From positions 3,968,001 through 4,032,000 of the forward strand of contig NZ_JACHMS010000001.1 in NCBI RefSeq assembly GCF_014205055.1: a stretch of 64,000 nucleotides of DNA, written 5' to 3'. The DNA is from Streptomyces luteogriseus (GTDB lineage Bacteria; Actinomycetota; Actinomycetes; Streptomycetales; Streptomycetaceae). The first letter of the stretch is position 1. Every line of letters begins with the position of its first letter. This document shows positions 47,601 to 55,680 of the stretch, piece after piece. The notes beneath the pieces are model-generated. The model worked only from the letters and a program-made list of their open reading frames with translations. It was not told where the DNA came from and ran no database searches. Position numbers and translations under genes: made by a program.

Positions 47601-47999
47601 GGCGAACCCGAACACCGAGACCGACGTCCCGCTGACCGGGCCCCCGCCCGCATCCACCAGGCGCGCGGACCCCGCTTCCGCCGGAAGGGTGTCCCCCGCC
47701 AGGACGAGCCCCGCGACGTCCCGTCCGGAGCCGTGAGGACCCGGCGGAGGGTCCCAGGCCACCACCCGGCACTCCCGCAGCGGGGCACCCTCACCATCGC
47801 CCAGCAGGGCGAACTCGACCTGGATGCGGGCATCGGAGGACGGCCGCTCCTGACGGCGTTTGTCCACGCCGAGCGCCGCGTTGACGACATGTGCGCAGGT
47901 GACGATGTGCCGGCTGCCGACGACGAAACCGACACCGACGGGAGCCTCCAGCGTTCGCGAACGGATCTTGACGATGAACCCCTCGCGCTGAGCCCGCAT
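44619..47999 (-). CDS. Trypsin-like protease / nSTAND1 NTPase / hybrid histidine kinase fusion
   Basis: 1126 aa, no membrane segment. Domains in order (ATG numbering): trypsin-like protease (about 1-225) with an intact triad His37 in CAHVV, Asp94, Ser175 in GYSGAP; nSTAND1-type NTPase (about 230-600) with Walker A GPSGVGKSS (271-279) and Walker B LLLVGDQFEEVF (355-366, Asp near 360); coiled coil (about 645-720); HisKA with His731 in MSHELRTPL; HATPase with NLLSNAVKF, DTGVGIP and GGTGLGL; Pro-rich linker; receiver with phosphoacceptor Asp1046 in LMDIMMPGMDG and Lys1098. STAND-type proteins usually end in WD40/TPR sensors; a kinase end is rare. The ATG at 47999 follows GGAG by 9 nt; GTG 48020 is an alternative. 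Confidence 0.9.
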   Translation of the reverse strand: MRAQREGFIVKIRSRTLEAPVGVGFVVGSRHIVTCAHVVNAALGVDKRRQERPSSDARIQVEFALLGDGEGAPLRECRVVAWDPPPGPHGSGRDVAGLVLAGDTLPAEAGSARLVDAGGGPVSGTSVSVFGFAGTPPRKSNGAWSTCVLRGAVGAGLLQLDARTESALRAQPGYSGAPVVATDRWGDTVLGMLAIAGKDGAAQDAYAIPLAEVAAAWPDVLGRTLLPSCPYRGLETFTAEDGRSGVFVGREAEIARLKNMVKAQPLVLVTGPSGVGKSSLVAAGLRPVLESDGWRVVSFRPGTSPFEAVARALLEAEQPGARHSLEELERRAQSLRQEGLWPVASRIAVLTGQRLLLVGDQFEEVFGDRTGFDLLHFLHRVLPPAESTPDTNVRVVCTLRADFLPDMLELPDVGGRIQDRQLNISPLDESALTRVIVEPAQLSGVTFSPGLPELIAAEASRAAGSLPLLEFTLTELWPLQHERQITFDGYHGLGGVAGALNQHAEHVYHWLREQTRLEGHRIRRVLLAMVRSRGGSANAVRVTAHRSHLGDDWRVAQLLAGPEHRIVVLGSNGPDTAEIAHEALIREWGRLSGWVQEDAAFQQWLSLVEERAREGDLLSATRVAEAQRWLDERADDIPPEVAAFVEHSGEVVLEQQQRTEELLLRSQRLAEQLRLRTEELEAQAEVMVRQNRDLELRNDEIEQVRIALEERAEQLAVSMRYKNEFMANMSHELRTPLHSLLILARILADNRDSSLSPKQVEFAETIHGAGSDLLQLINDILEMSRVESGRMEVSPSLISLVKTVDYAEATFRPLTAEKDLDFSVTCSPSLPATLVTDEQRLLQILRNLLSNAVKFTDTGSVRLVIRPAQNVPTAVLERLLDAGSLRAVDAPVIEFRVIDTGVGIPASKLDVIFEPFRQVDGTPSRKYGGTGLGLAISREIAQLLGGEIVVESEPGLGSAFTLYLPLETAEPAPQSPPPPEPETPQPPAEVRFHGEKLLIVDDDERNAFALTEILGRHGLSVLHAENGRAGIEVLRDHRDVRVVLMDIMMPGMDGYQATAAIRAMPERSDLPIIMLSARAKVEDRGRSQAAGASAYLTKPVELTSLLATVKDWLSTAESAGRAPGQL

Positions 48000-48004
48000 G
48001 ACCG

Positions 48005-48322
48005 TCAACTCCGCTTCCACACCACCCGCACGGCGAAGTTCACCTCGGTCGTCCCCTTGGCGATGATCACGCCGCCCTCGCCACCGATCTTGAGACCGAA
48101 CTGGATCTCCGTCTCGTCCGGTTGCAGCGTCCGGACGGTCTGCGACACCTGCGCCAGCGCGGGCTGGACCCGTGCCAGAGCTTCCCGCAGTGTCGTCTCC
48201 GCTCGGCCCACCACACCGCCGTCGGCCGCCAGATCGAGGTCCGACCCCGCCAGGTCGGACTGGACCTCGAAGACGGCGTTACCCTCGCCGTCGGCAACGG
48301 TCATTGCAATAAGATCTGCCAC
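48005..48322 (-). CDS. Trypco1 (CU044_2847-type) trypsin-co-occurring protein
   Basis: 105 aa from the GTG at 48322 (VADLIAMTVADGEG), which has GGGGG 5 nt upstream; a longer ATG form from 48364 lacks this. The ending EIQFGLKIGGEGGVII...EVNFAVRVVWKRS matches the small Trypsin-co-occurring domain found next to trypsin-STAND proteins. It ends 5 nt before the ATG of the protease-STAND-kinase gene, so the two form an operon. Proposed to be a substrate or regulator of the protease; no activity is known. Confidence 0.8.
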   Translation of the reverse strand: MADLIAMTVADGEGNAVFEVQSDLAGSDLDLAADGGVVGRAETTLREALARVQPALAQVSQTVRTLQPDETEIQFGLKIGGEGGVIIAKGTTEVNFAVRVVWKRS

Positions 48323-48425
48323 AACACCCCCAAATACGCCCAGCTCTGGCAGAGCGCTACCCATCTTCGGGCATGAGGGAGGGCCACGCCTGGAAGTTCG
48401 TCGACTTCCCTACGGCTGAGCGCAC

Positions 48426-49988
48426 CTAGTCAGGCGGTCCCCCGTCGTCCTGCGCGCACAGAGTGAGTCCCTCCGGGGTCCAGCACGGGACGTGGCCGTG
48501 GGTGCGGATGACGTCCTGGCCGTTGCCGCGGGCCAGGTACGTCAGGAAGCTGGACGCCAGCGAGTCGGCGGGGGGCCGGCCGTAGGTGTAGGCGTACTCG
48601 ATCTCCCTGTACGGGTAGTCGCTCGTGCCGTGTTCGATGGCGTCGACCGAGGCGGGATCGCCGTCCAGGCGGAGCGCGTGCAGGCCCTTCGCGCGGCCGG
48701 CGAGGTTGAGTTCGCTGTAGCCGATGGCGCCGGGGAGGCCGGCGACCGTCGCCAGGACCTGTTCGGTCGAGTCGAGTTCGCAGCGGATGACGGCTGCCGT
48801 GGGGTCGTCCTTGTGGACGCAGTCGACGGAGGAGTTGGCGATCTCGCCCCGGCCCAGCACCCGGCGCTGGAAGACCTGCCGCGTCCCGGAGTTGGCGTCC
48901 CGGCTGACCAGGTGCACGGGCAGGTCGGGGCCGCCGAGCTGCCGCCAGTTGCGGATCTCGCCCCGGTACAGGCGCCAGACGTCACCGGTGGACAGGTTCG
49001 TCAGCCGTACGTCGTCGTTGACCACGAGCGCGAAGACGGACACCGCCACCCGGTTCTCCCGCAGGCCGGGCAGGCCGGCGGGCTTGGGGCCGTCCGACAG
49101 GGCCACCACCGGCGGGGCGCCCCCGGAGTCCCGTCCGGCCTGGGCACCGGCGGCCGTGAGCTCGCGGATCCCGGCCGTCGAGCCGTGCGCGTCCACGTCG
49201 ATGACGGGGTCGCCGCCGCAGTCCCGCTCGTACTTCTCGGCCACCTCGCGCAGGACGGGCGCGAACGCGGTCGAGCCGGTGAGGGTGAGGGTGCCGCTCG
49301 CGCAGCCGATCGGGGGCGGGGTGTCGTCCTGGGCGACGACGATCGCCGCCAGGGTGACCACGCTCGCCGTGAGCGCGATGGTGATCAGCCGCGCGGCCCG
49401 GCTGAACAGCGGCGGCTTCTCGTCCGGCGTGGCACTGCGGTTGGGATGCACCTCGCCGTCGCGCAGGCCGCCCACCAGCCGGATCTCGTCGCCCACATCA
49501 CCGCCGGAGAGGAGGACGAGCAGCTTGAAGTGGTCGCCGCGGTTGAGCGGGACGCGCGGGATGCGCAGGGTGTTCCCGTCGTAGGCGAAGCCGCGGCCGA
49601 CGGTGAAGTGGTCCATGAGGTGGTCGGCGTCGGACGGCTGGGTGACCGAGACACCGCGGACGGTGCGGCCGGTGAACACCGCGGTCAGTCCATGCAGCTC
49701 GGGACCGGTGTAGTCGTCGCGGTCGATGCCCTGCGAGCCGTCGTTCTCGATGCGCAGCAGGACCAGCGTCGCGTCGGACATGTCGGGAGCCTCGTCGAAC
49801 AGGCCGAGACGGCGGTTGGCGCGGCCCGAGCGCACGTCGTCGCCGATGGGGTTGTCCATCTGCACGCGGTAGCCGACGCGCTTGCGGCGCGGTACCCGGC
49901 GTTCGTACCAGACCATCACGCCCGAGGCGACGATCCCGAGGAGGGCCGTGCCCACGGCCACGAGGTTCTCCGCGCTCAACCACTCCAT
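48426..49988 (-). CDS. Membrane-anchored PstS-like substrate-binding protein
   Basis: 520 aa. A first membrane helix (9-27), a ~170-residue soluble beta-rich domain, a second membrane helix (201-219), then a phosphate-ABC-transporter-type periplasmic binding domain (about 228-505; TGSTAFAP and the phosphate-binding-type SRDANSGTR). No pstCAB genes follow, so the binding domain probably serves sensing or signalling. The soluble first domain would face the cytosol if both helices cross the membrane. In the same orientation as the Trypco1 operon, 104 bp upstream. Confidence 0.82.
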   Translation of the reverse strand: MEWLSAENLVAVGTALLGIVASGVMVWYERRVPRRKRVGYRVQMDNPIGDDVRSGRANRRLGLFDEAPDMSDATLVLLRIENDGSQGIDRDDYTGPELHGLTAVFTGRTVRGVSVTQPSDADHLMDHFTVGRGFAYDGNTLRIPRVPLNRGDHFKLLVLLSGGDVGDEIRLVGGLRDGEVHPNRSATPDEKPPLFSRAARLITIALTASVVTLAAIVVAQDDTPPPIGCASGTLTLTGSTAFAPVLREVAEKYERDCGGDPVIDVDAHGSTAGIRELTAAGAQAGRDSGGAPPVVALSDGPKPAGLPGLRENRVAVSVFALVVNDDVRLTNLSTGDVWRLYRGEIRNWRQLGGPDLPVHLVSRDANSGTRQVFQRRVLGRGEIANSSVDCVHKDDPTAAVIRCELDSTEQVLATVAGLPGAIGYSELNLAGRAKGLHALRLDGDPASVDAIEHGTSDYPYREIEYAYTYGRPPADSLASSFLTYLARGNGQDVIRTHGHVPCWTPEGLTLCAQDDGGPPD

Positions 49989-50119
49989 CGTGGGTGCCCC
50001 CCGCCGCGTCCCGGACGATTCGATCGTCCGGTCACCGTACGGCCGTACGAGCGCCCCACCGCATTTCGTCGGCCGGAGTTCGCCGGACGTTCAACGACCG
50101 GGAGCACGAGGTGAGTCGG

Positions 50120-52069
50120 TCACTGCTTCGTGTACGTCAGCCGTTCCCCGCTGCTGGTGTTCACGCGCTCGAGCGTGCCGTCCGGCAGGAGGGTGACCTC
50201 GGTGGCCGCGCCCGGAGTGCAGGCGGTGCTCGGCTGCCCGACCTTCACGGAGGAGGGGCCGATCTCCAGCGCGCCGTCGGCACCGGGTGATGCCGTCAAC
50301 CGCCCCTCGAACACGCAGTGGTAGTCGCCGCCGCCCTTGGTCGGGCCGTCGGCCACGAGGGACAGGATCGTGTCGCCCGGTTCGCCCTGCTGGATGGTGA
50401 GCGAGCGGCTGTGCTCGCCGTCGGCGTTGTCGATGGTCGTGGTCCAGGTGCCGAGGTATCCGGTCGGGATCGTGCCGTCCGCCGGGGAGGAGGTGTCCGG
50501 CTGCGAGGTCGTCGGGGACGGGCCCGGGGTGGTCGGCGGGGCGCTGGTGCCCTGCGTCGGGCCGGCGCCGTCGTCGGCCCGGTCGTCGCCGCCGTCCTGC
50601 ATCAGCGCGTACACCGACCCGCCCGCGGCGAGCGCGACGACCAGGGCGATCACGACGAGCAGCGCGGTGGAACGGCCGTTCCCCCGCGGCTGCTGCGGCT
50701 GCTGGGGGCCGTACGGCGGCGTCGTTCCGTAGGGCGGTGGGCCGTAGGGCGGGGTGGAGCCGAGGCCGCCGTAGGCGGGGTGGGGCTGGGGGTGTTGCTG
50801 GGGGTAGCCGTACGCCGGGTACGGGGGCGGGGGCGTCTGCGCCTGCGGGTGGGGCACGGCTCCAGCGGCCGGGAGTTGCCGGGGCGCCGGGGGCGCGCCC
50901 TGCCCCGCGACCATGGTGGGCAGATGGTTGACCGGCGGGCCCTCGCCCGGCCGGCCCGGCGGGGGCGGGGCGGGGGCCGCGGCCGGCGCCGTCGCGGGGG
51001 CCGGGGGCAGCGCCGGGCGCTGCGCCGACTCGTCGGCGGCGGGGGCGTGTTCAGGGGTGGGACCGGGGCCGGGGTTCTCGTGGGGGCCGGAGCCCTGCCG
51101 GCCCGCGGGCGGCCCGGGAGCACCGGCCTCGTCCGCCGAGCCGGCCCCCTCCGGATCCTCCGCGTCCAGCAACCGCACGGCGTGCCGCCCCAGTTGGGCC
51201 ACGAGTGCGCTCGGCAGCCACGGGTCGAGGGCGCGGCCGTCGGAGACGGTGTCGTCCGCGCCCGTACGCTCCAGTACGCGGTCGAGGGAGGGCCGGGCGG
51301 CGGGATCCTTGCGCAGGCAGTCCCGCACGAGGTCGGCGATGCCCTCGGGGACGCCGTCCAGGTCCGGTTCCTCCTGGGCGATGCGGAACATCAGGGCGTG
51401 CACGCCGCTGTTGGCGGTGCCGAAGGGCAGGGCGCCGGTCGCCGCGTAGGCGAGGACCGAGCCGAGGCAGAAGACATCGCACGCCGGGGTGATGCGGTCG
51501 CCCCGCACCTGCTCGGGCGCCATGAAGCCAGGCGATCCGACGAGCGCGCCGGTGCGAGTGAGCCCGCCGTCCGTCACGGTCTCCAGGGCGCGGGCGATGC
51601 CGAAGTCGATGACGCGCGGGCCGTCGATGGTGACCAGCACGTTGGACGGCTTGAGGTCGCGGTGGACGATGCCGGTGGCGTGGATGTCCTTGAGGGCGTG
51701 CGCGAGCCCGGCCGCGAGGATGCGGACCGTCCGCTCCGGCAGGGCACCGTGGTCGTGCCCGACGACCTGCTGGAGGCTCGGCCCGGCGACATAGCCCGTG
51801 GCGACCCACGGCACCGCCGCCTCGGTGTCCGCGTCCAGCACGGGCGCCGTCCAGTACCCGCCGACCCGCCGCGCGGCCTGCACCTCCTGACGGAACCGCT
51901 CCCGGAACTCCTCCTGCGCGGCCAATTCCTCGCGCACGAGTTTCACGGCGACCGTACGGCCCCGCTCCGAGCGGGCCAGATAGACGTGCCCCATGCCCCC
52001 CGCGCCGAGCCGCGCCAGCAATCGGTAGGCACCGATACGCTGCGGATCCCCGGGCCCCAACTTCTCCAT
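50120..52069 (-). CDS. Membrane Ser/Thr protein kinase (PknB type)
   Basis: 649 aa. Hanks-type kinase domain (16-275): glycine loop LGAGGMGHVY, Lys in VAVKLV, catalytic HRDLKPSNV, DFGIA and APEQ. A Pro/Ala/Gly/Tyr-rich disordered linker (about 290-455) leads to one membrane helix (about 466-488) and an extracellular beta domain with two Cys (about 580-649). Ligand unknown. Lies upstream of, and in the same direction as, the PstS-like and Trypco1 genes. Confidence 0.93.
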   Translation of the reverse strand: MEKLGPGDPQRIGAYRLLARLGAGGMGHVYLARSERGRTVAVKLVREELAAQEEFRERFRQEVQAARRVGGYWTAPVLDADTEAAVPWVATGYVAGPSLQQVVGHDHGALPERTVRILAAGLAHALKDIHATGIVHRDLKPSNVLVTIDGPRVIDFGIARALETVTDGGLTRTGALVGSPGFMAPEQVRGDRITPACDVFCLGSVLAYAATGALPFGTANSGVHALMFRIAQEEPDLDGVPEGIADLVRDCLRKDPAARPSLDRVLERTGADDTVSDGRALDPWLPSALVAQLGRHAVRLLDAEDPEGAGSADEAGAPGPPAGRQGSGPHENPGPGPTPEHAPAADESAQRPALPPAPATAPAAAPAPPPPGRPGEGPPVNHLPTMVAGQGAPPAPRQLPAAGAVPHPQAQTPPPPYPAYGYPQQHPQPHPAYGGLGSTPPYGPPPYGTTPPYGPQQPQQPRGNGRSTALLVVIALVVALAAGGSVYALMQDGGDDRADDGAGPTQGTSAPPTTPGPSPTTSQPDTSSPADGTIPTGYLGTWTTTIDNADGEHSRSLTIQQGEPGDTILSLVADGPTKGGGDYHCVFEGRLTASPGADGALEIGPSSVKVGQPSTACTPGAATEVTLLPDGTLERVNTSSGERLTYTKQ

Positions 52070-52147
52070 CGCTCAGCCGCCTTCCCCCGTACGTGAGCAA
52101 CAGACCGAGAATAGTGGCGGGCCGGGGCGGGGTGACCTGGGTGATGT

Positions 52148-52606
52148 CTACGTTTCCGTAACAGGCGGACCCACCTGGTCGAGCGCCTTGGACAGGCGTT
52201 CCAGCATCCGCACCGCCTCCGCCAGCTCCGCCTCGCCGAACGCCTCGGCCAGCCGGTCGGCGAACGCCGCGTGGCCGGGGTCGATCCGGGTGATCGCCGC
52301 ACGTCCCTCGTCGGTCGGCGCGAGGAGCTTGGCCCTGCGGTGCGCGGGGTTCGGCCGGTACTCCGCGAGCCCCCGCTCCACCAGCAGGTCGGCGATGCGC
52401 TGGACGCTCTGCCGGGTGATGCCCATGGCGCGGGCGATACCGGAGACCGGCAGCGGCTCCCGGAGGACCGCGCCGAGCACCTGCCACCAAGCGGCGGTGA
52501 GCCCGGCGGGCCGTGCCAGTTCCTCCGCGACCGCGAGGAACTGGCCGTTGAGCCTGAACACCCCGAGGGCGCTGCCGCTGAGCAGGTCCTGGCGCTCGCG
52601 GCTCAC
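52148..52606 (-). CDS. MarR-family transcriptional regulator
   Basis: 152 aa, GTG start overlapping the stop of the PfpI gene (GTGA). Winged helix with SGIARAMGITRQSVQRIADLL as recognition region and RRAKLLAPTDEG as wing. Probably represses its own operon through the palindrome at 53244-53278. Confidence 0.92.
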   Translation of the reverse strand: MSRERQDLLSGSALGVFRLNGQFLAVAEELARPAGLTAAWWQVLGAVLREPLPVSGIARAMGITRQSVQRIADLLVERGLAEYRPNPAHRRAKLLAPTDEGRAAITRIDPGHAAFADRLAEAFGEAELAEAVRMLERLSKALDQVGPPVTET

Positions 52607-53217
52607 AGCGCGCCGGCCTTCTCCAGCACCCCGTAGGCCGCCGGGTCGGAGTCGTGGAACAGCCGGTACCAGGCGTCCAGCACCTCCCCCTCGTAGACCC
52701 CGAGCAGCCGGAGGATCTCCCGGGCGAAGGCGACGGGCTCGGTGGGGCCCGCGGTGATCAGGGGGCCGTCGGTGACGGCGTCGGCCTCGACGTAGCGTCC
52801 GCCGCCCGCGTAGCCGGTCGCGGCCAGGTAGAAGGAGACCGCGCTGGTGTGGTCGCGGTCGTCGAGCAGGCCTTCGCGGGCGAGTCCGGCGGTGGCGCCG
52901 CAGATCGCGGCGACCGGGACGCCCGCGTCCAGGAACGCCCGGGCGGTGCGGGCGAACGGGGCGAGGTCGTCCGAGGTGTCCCAGAGGTCGGCGCCCGGGA
53001 GGATCAGCAGCGCGCTGTCCTCGGGTCGCAGTCCGTCAAGCGCCAGGTCGGGCTGGATGCGCAGGCCCCCGGCGCTCCGCACAGGGGCGGTGGAGGGGCC
53101 GACGGTCCGGATCTCGTGGCCGGTGCGGGCGAGCTGGACCGTGGCGTGGCCGGTCTCCCAGTCGGCGAGAGTGTCGTAGACGGCGAGATGGACGGGCTTG
53201 CCGGCGGTGGTGTTCAT
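52603..53217 (-). CDS. DJ-1/PfpI family protein
   Basis: 204 aa; ATG behind AGGAGG. The nucleophile elbow AAICGAT holds the reactive cysteine of the DJ-1/PfpI superfamily, with an upstream Glu in ADWETG. Members act as glyoxalases/deglycases or amidotransferase-like enzymes or chaperones; this subgroup is often paired with a MarR regulator, pointing to an electrophile or drug response. Confidence 0.9.
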   Translation of the reverse strand: MNTTAGKPVHLAVYDTLADWETGHATVQLARTGHEIRTVGPSTAPVRSAGGLRIQPDLALDGLRPEDSALLILPGADLWDTSDDLAPFARTARAFLDAGVPVAAICGATAGLAREGLLDDRDHTSAVSFYLAATGYAGGGRYVEADAVTDGPLITAGPTEPVAFAREILRLLGVYEGEVLDAWYRLFHDSDPAAYGVLEKAGAL

Positions 53218-53243
53218 GACTCCTCCTGAATCCCGTGCACTGA

Positions 53244-53278
53244 TGACAGCATTCTGTCTAGAAGACAGCACGCTGTCA
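53244..53278. promoter_or_regulatory. Nested palindromic operator for the PfpI-MarR operon
   Basis: Outer arms TGACAGC/GCTGTCA and inner arms CTGTCT/AGACAG are both perfect and share one centre (AGA). It can also be read as two side-by-side GACAG-N4-CTGTC sites. It lies 27 bp before the PfpI start and between the divergent PfpI-MarR and aminotransferase genes. Confidence 0.82.
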
Positions 53279-53366
53279 ATACTGGCCGTTCCGTCTGGAC
53301 AACCTGTCGGGGGGCCGCCGCCGACTCCAGACAGGCCGCCGATTTCACCCGCCTCCCTCCCGCACC

Positions 53367-53372
53367 TACGCT
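53367..53372 (+). promoter_or_regulatory. -10 element, leaderless type, for the aminotransferase gene
   Basis: TACGCT ends 7 nt before the ATG at 53380. Confidence 0.55.
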
Positions 53373-53379
53373 CGCCCGC

Positions 53380-54735
53380 ATGACCCCTCAGCCGAACCCC
53401 GAAGCCGGTGCCGCCGTCAAGGCCGCCGACCGCGACCATGTGTTCCACTCCTGGTCCGCTCAGGAGCTCATCGACCCGCTCGCCGTCGCCGGTGCCGAGG
53501 GGTCGTACTTCTGGGACTACGACGGCCGGCGCTACCTCGACTTCTCCAGTGGGCTCGTCTACACCAACGTCGGCTACCAGCACCCGAAGATCGTCGCCGC
53601 GATCCAGGAGCAGGCCGCGAGGATGACGACCTTCGCGCCCGCCTTCGCGATCGAGGCGCGGTCGGAGGCGGCCCGGCTGATCGCCGAGCGGACCCCGGGC
53701 GACCTGGACAAGATCTTCTTCACCAACGGCGGCGCCGACGCCGTCGAGCACGCGATCCGGATGGCCCGTCTGCACACGGGCCGCCCGAAGGTGCTCTCGG
53801 CGTACCGCTCGTACCACGGCGGTACGCAGCAGGCCGTGAACATCACCGGCGACCCGCGCCGCTGGGCCTCCGACAGCGGCACCGCCGGCGTCGTGCACTT
53901 CTGGGCGCCCTACCTCTACCGCTCCCGCTTCTACGCCGAGACCGCGGAGCAGGAGTGCGCCCGGGCGCTGGAGCACCTGGAGACGACGATCGCCTTCGAG
54001 GGGCCCTCGACCATCGCGGCGATCATCCTGGAGACCATCCCGGGCACGGCCGGGATCATGGTCCCGCCGCCCGGCTACCTCGCCGGGGTGCGGGAGATCT
54101 GCGACAAGCACGGGATCGTCTTCGTCCTGGACGAGGTCATGGCCGGGTTCGGGCGGACCGGTGAGTGGTTCGCGGCGGACCTGTTCGACGTCACGCCCGA
54201 CCTGCTGACCTTCGCCAAGGGCGTGAACAGCGGATACGTGCCGCTGGGCGGGGTCGCGATCTCCGGCGCGATCGCGGAGACGTTCGGGAAGCGCCCGTAC
54301 CCCGGCGGTCTGACGTACTCCGGGCACCCGCTGGCGTGCGCCGCCGCCGTCGCGACGATCGGCGTCATGGCGGAGGAGGGCGTCGTGGAGAACGCCGCGC
54401 GTCTCGGCGAGTCCGTCGTCGGGCCGGAGCTGCGGGCGCTCGCCGAGCGGCACCCGAGCGTCGGCGAGGTGCGCGGCGTCGGCATGTTCTGGGCGCTGGA
54501 GCTGGTGCGCGACCGCGAGACGCGGGAGCCGCTGGTGCCGTACAACGCGGCCGGTGAGGCGAACGCCCCGATGGCCGCCTTCGCCGCCGCCGCGAAGAAG
54601 GGCGGCCTGTGGCCCTTCGTGAACATGAACCGGACTCATGTCGTGCCGCCCTGCAACATCAGCGAGGCAGAGTTCAAGGAAGGCCTCGCCGTGCTGGACT
54701 CGGCGCTGTCGGTGGCGGACGAGTACACCGGGTAA
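53380..54735 (+). CDS. Class III (omega/aspartate family) aminotransferase
   Basis: 451 aa PLP enzyme, fold type I. The PLP lysine is Lys280 in FAKGVNSGY; Asp251 in VLDEVM holds the pyridine nitrogen; GGADAVEHAIRMAR and SYHGGTQQAV bind phosphate. Substrate may be an omega-amino acid, taurine/pyruvate-like or beta-alanine donor; not determinable here. A GntR regulator follows on the same strand. Confidence 0.92.
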   Translation: MTPQPNPEAGAAVKAADRDHVFHSWSAQELIDPLAVAGAEGSYFWDYDGRRYLDFSSGLVYTNVGYQHPKIVAAIQEQAARMTTFAPAFAIEARSEAARLIAERTPGDLDKIFFTNGGADAVEHAIRMARLHTGRPKVLSAYRSYHGGTQQAVNITGDPRRWASDSGTAGVVHFWAPYLYRSRFYAETAEQECARALEHLETTIAFEGPSTIAAIILETIPGTAGIMVPPPGYLAGVREICDKHGIVFVLDEVMAGFGRTGEWFAADLFDVTPDLLTFAKGVNSGYVPLGGVAISGAIAETFGKRPYPGGLTYSGHPLACAAAVATIGVMAEEGVVENAARLGESVVGPELRALAERHPSVGEVRGVGMFWALELVRDRETREPLVPYNAAGEANAPMAAFAAAAKKGGLWPFVNMNRTHVVPPCNISEAEFKEGLAVLDSALSVADEYTG

Positions 54736-54789
54736 ACACCTGTAAACCCGTCAGTAACCGACATCCTCGCGTCCCGTTCGAACGCGTAA

Positions 54790-54829
54790 GGTGGCGTGCT
54801 CGTAGACATACATATACGCGCACGCCACC
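54790..54829. promoter_or_regulatory. Inverted repeat upstream of the GntR gene
   Basis: GGTGGCGTG (54790-54798) pairs with CACGCCACC (54821-54829) across 22 nt that include AT-rich GTAGACATACATATAC. It could be a GntR operator region or a weak terminator after the aminotransferase. Confidence 0.5.
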
Positions 54830-54857
54830 CGAACGCGACGAGGGAGACGCCCTGACC

Positions 54858-55559
54858 ATGCCCGCCAGCTCCGGCAACGGCGCCGTGACACGCAGCACCC
54901 TGCGGCAGCAGATCGCCGACGCGCTCCGTGACGAGGTGCTGGCGGGGCGGCTCCAGCCGGGCCAGGCGTTCACGGTCAAGGAGATCGCCGAGCAGTACGG
55001 GGTGTCCGCGACACCGGTGCGCGAGGCGCTCGTCGACCTCTCGGCGCAGGGGCTCCTGGAGGCCGACCAGCACCGCGGCTTCCGGGTCCACGAGTACTCG
55101 GTCGACGACTTCCGCGGCATGATCGAGGCCCGCGGGCTGGTCATCGAGGGCATGTTCCTCGCGCTGACCGAGGGGCGCCCCAATGCGGTACGCCCGGACG
55201 ATCCCCGGTCCGCCGCCGTGGTCGCCGGGGTCCGCAGGCGCGGCGAGGAGGCGCAGCGGGCCGCCGCCGCCGGTGACCTCATCGTCCTCATCGGCTACGA
55301 CCTGCGCTTCTGGCGCGAGCTCGGCGCCTGCTTCGGCAACCCCTACCTCGCCGACTTCCTGCACCGGCTGCGCGTCCAGACCTGGGTGTGCGCGGTGCAG
55401 CACCTGCGGCGGCTCACCGATCTGCGCGGCGAGCTGTGGGCCGGCCACACCCTGCTGGTCGACGCCCTCATCGCCCGCGACAACGACGCCGCCCGGGCGA
55501 TCATCGCCGCGTACAACACGCACTCGCTCAGCCTGATCGAGCGGCTCGCCTCCCGATGA
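54858..55559 (+). CDS. GntR-family regulator (FCD type)
   Basis: 233 aa from the ATG at 54858. N-terminal winged helix (VKEIAEQYGVSATPVREALVDL) and C-terminal helical FCD domain with metal-type residues (Asp in YDLRFW, His in HTLLVDAL). Position after an aminotransferase gene suggests control of amine or amino acid catabolism. Confidence 0.9.
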   Translation: MPASSGNGAVTRSTLRQQIADALRDEVLAGRLQPGQAFTVKEIAEQYGVSATPVREALVDLSAQGLLEADQHRGFRVHEYSVDDFRGMIEARGLVIEGMFLALTEGRPNAVRPDDPRSAAVVAGVRRRGEEAQRAAAAGDLIVLIGYDLRFWRELGACFGNPYLADFLHRLRVQTWVCAVQHLRRLTDLRGELWAGHTLLVDALIARDNDAARAIIAAYNTHSLSLIERLASR

Positions 55560-55680
55560 CCCGAGTCGCCGCTGCCGACATGGGTATGGGACATGCACGG
55601 CGGGAGCCGTGACCGCGGCGCACCGCTACCCTTCTTGACCACCGTGCTACCCGACCACCGCTCTGAGCGAGGAGCCTTCT

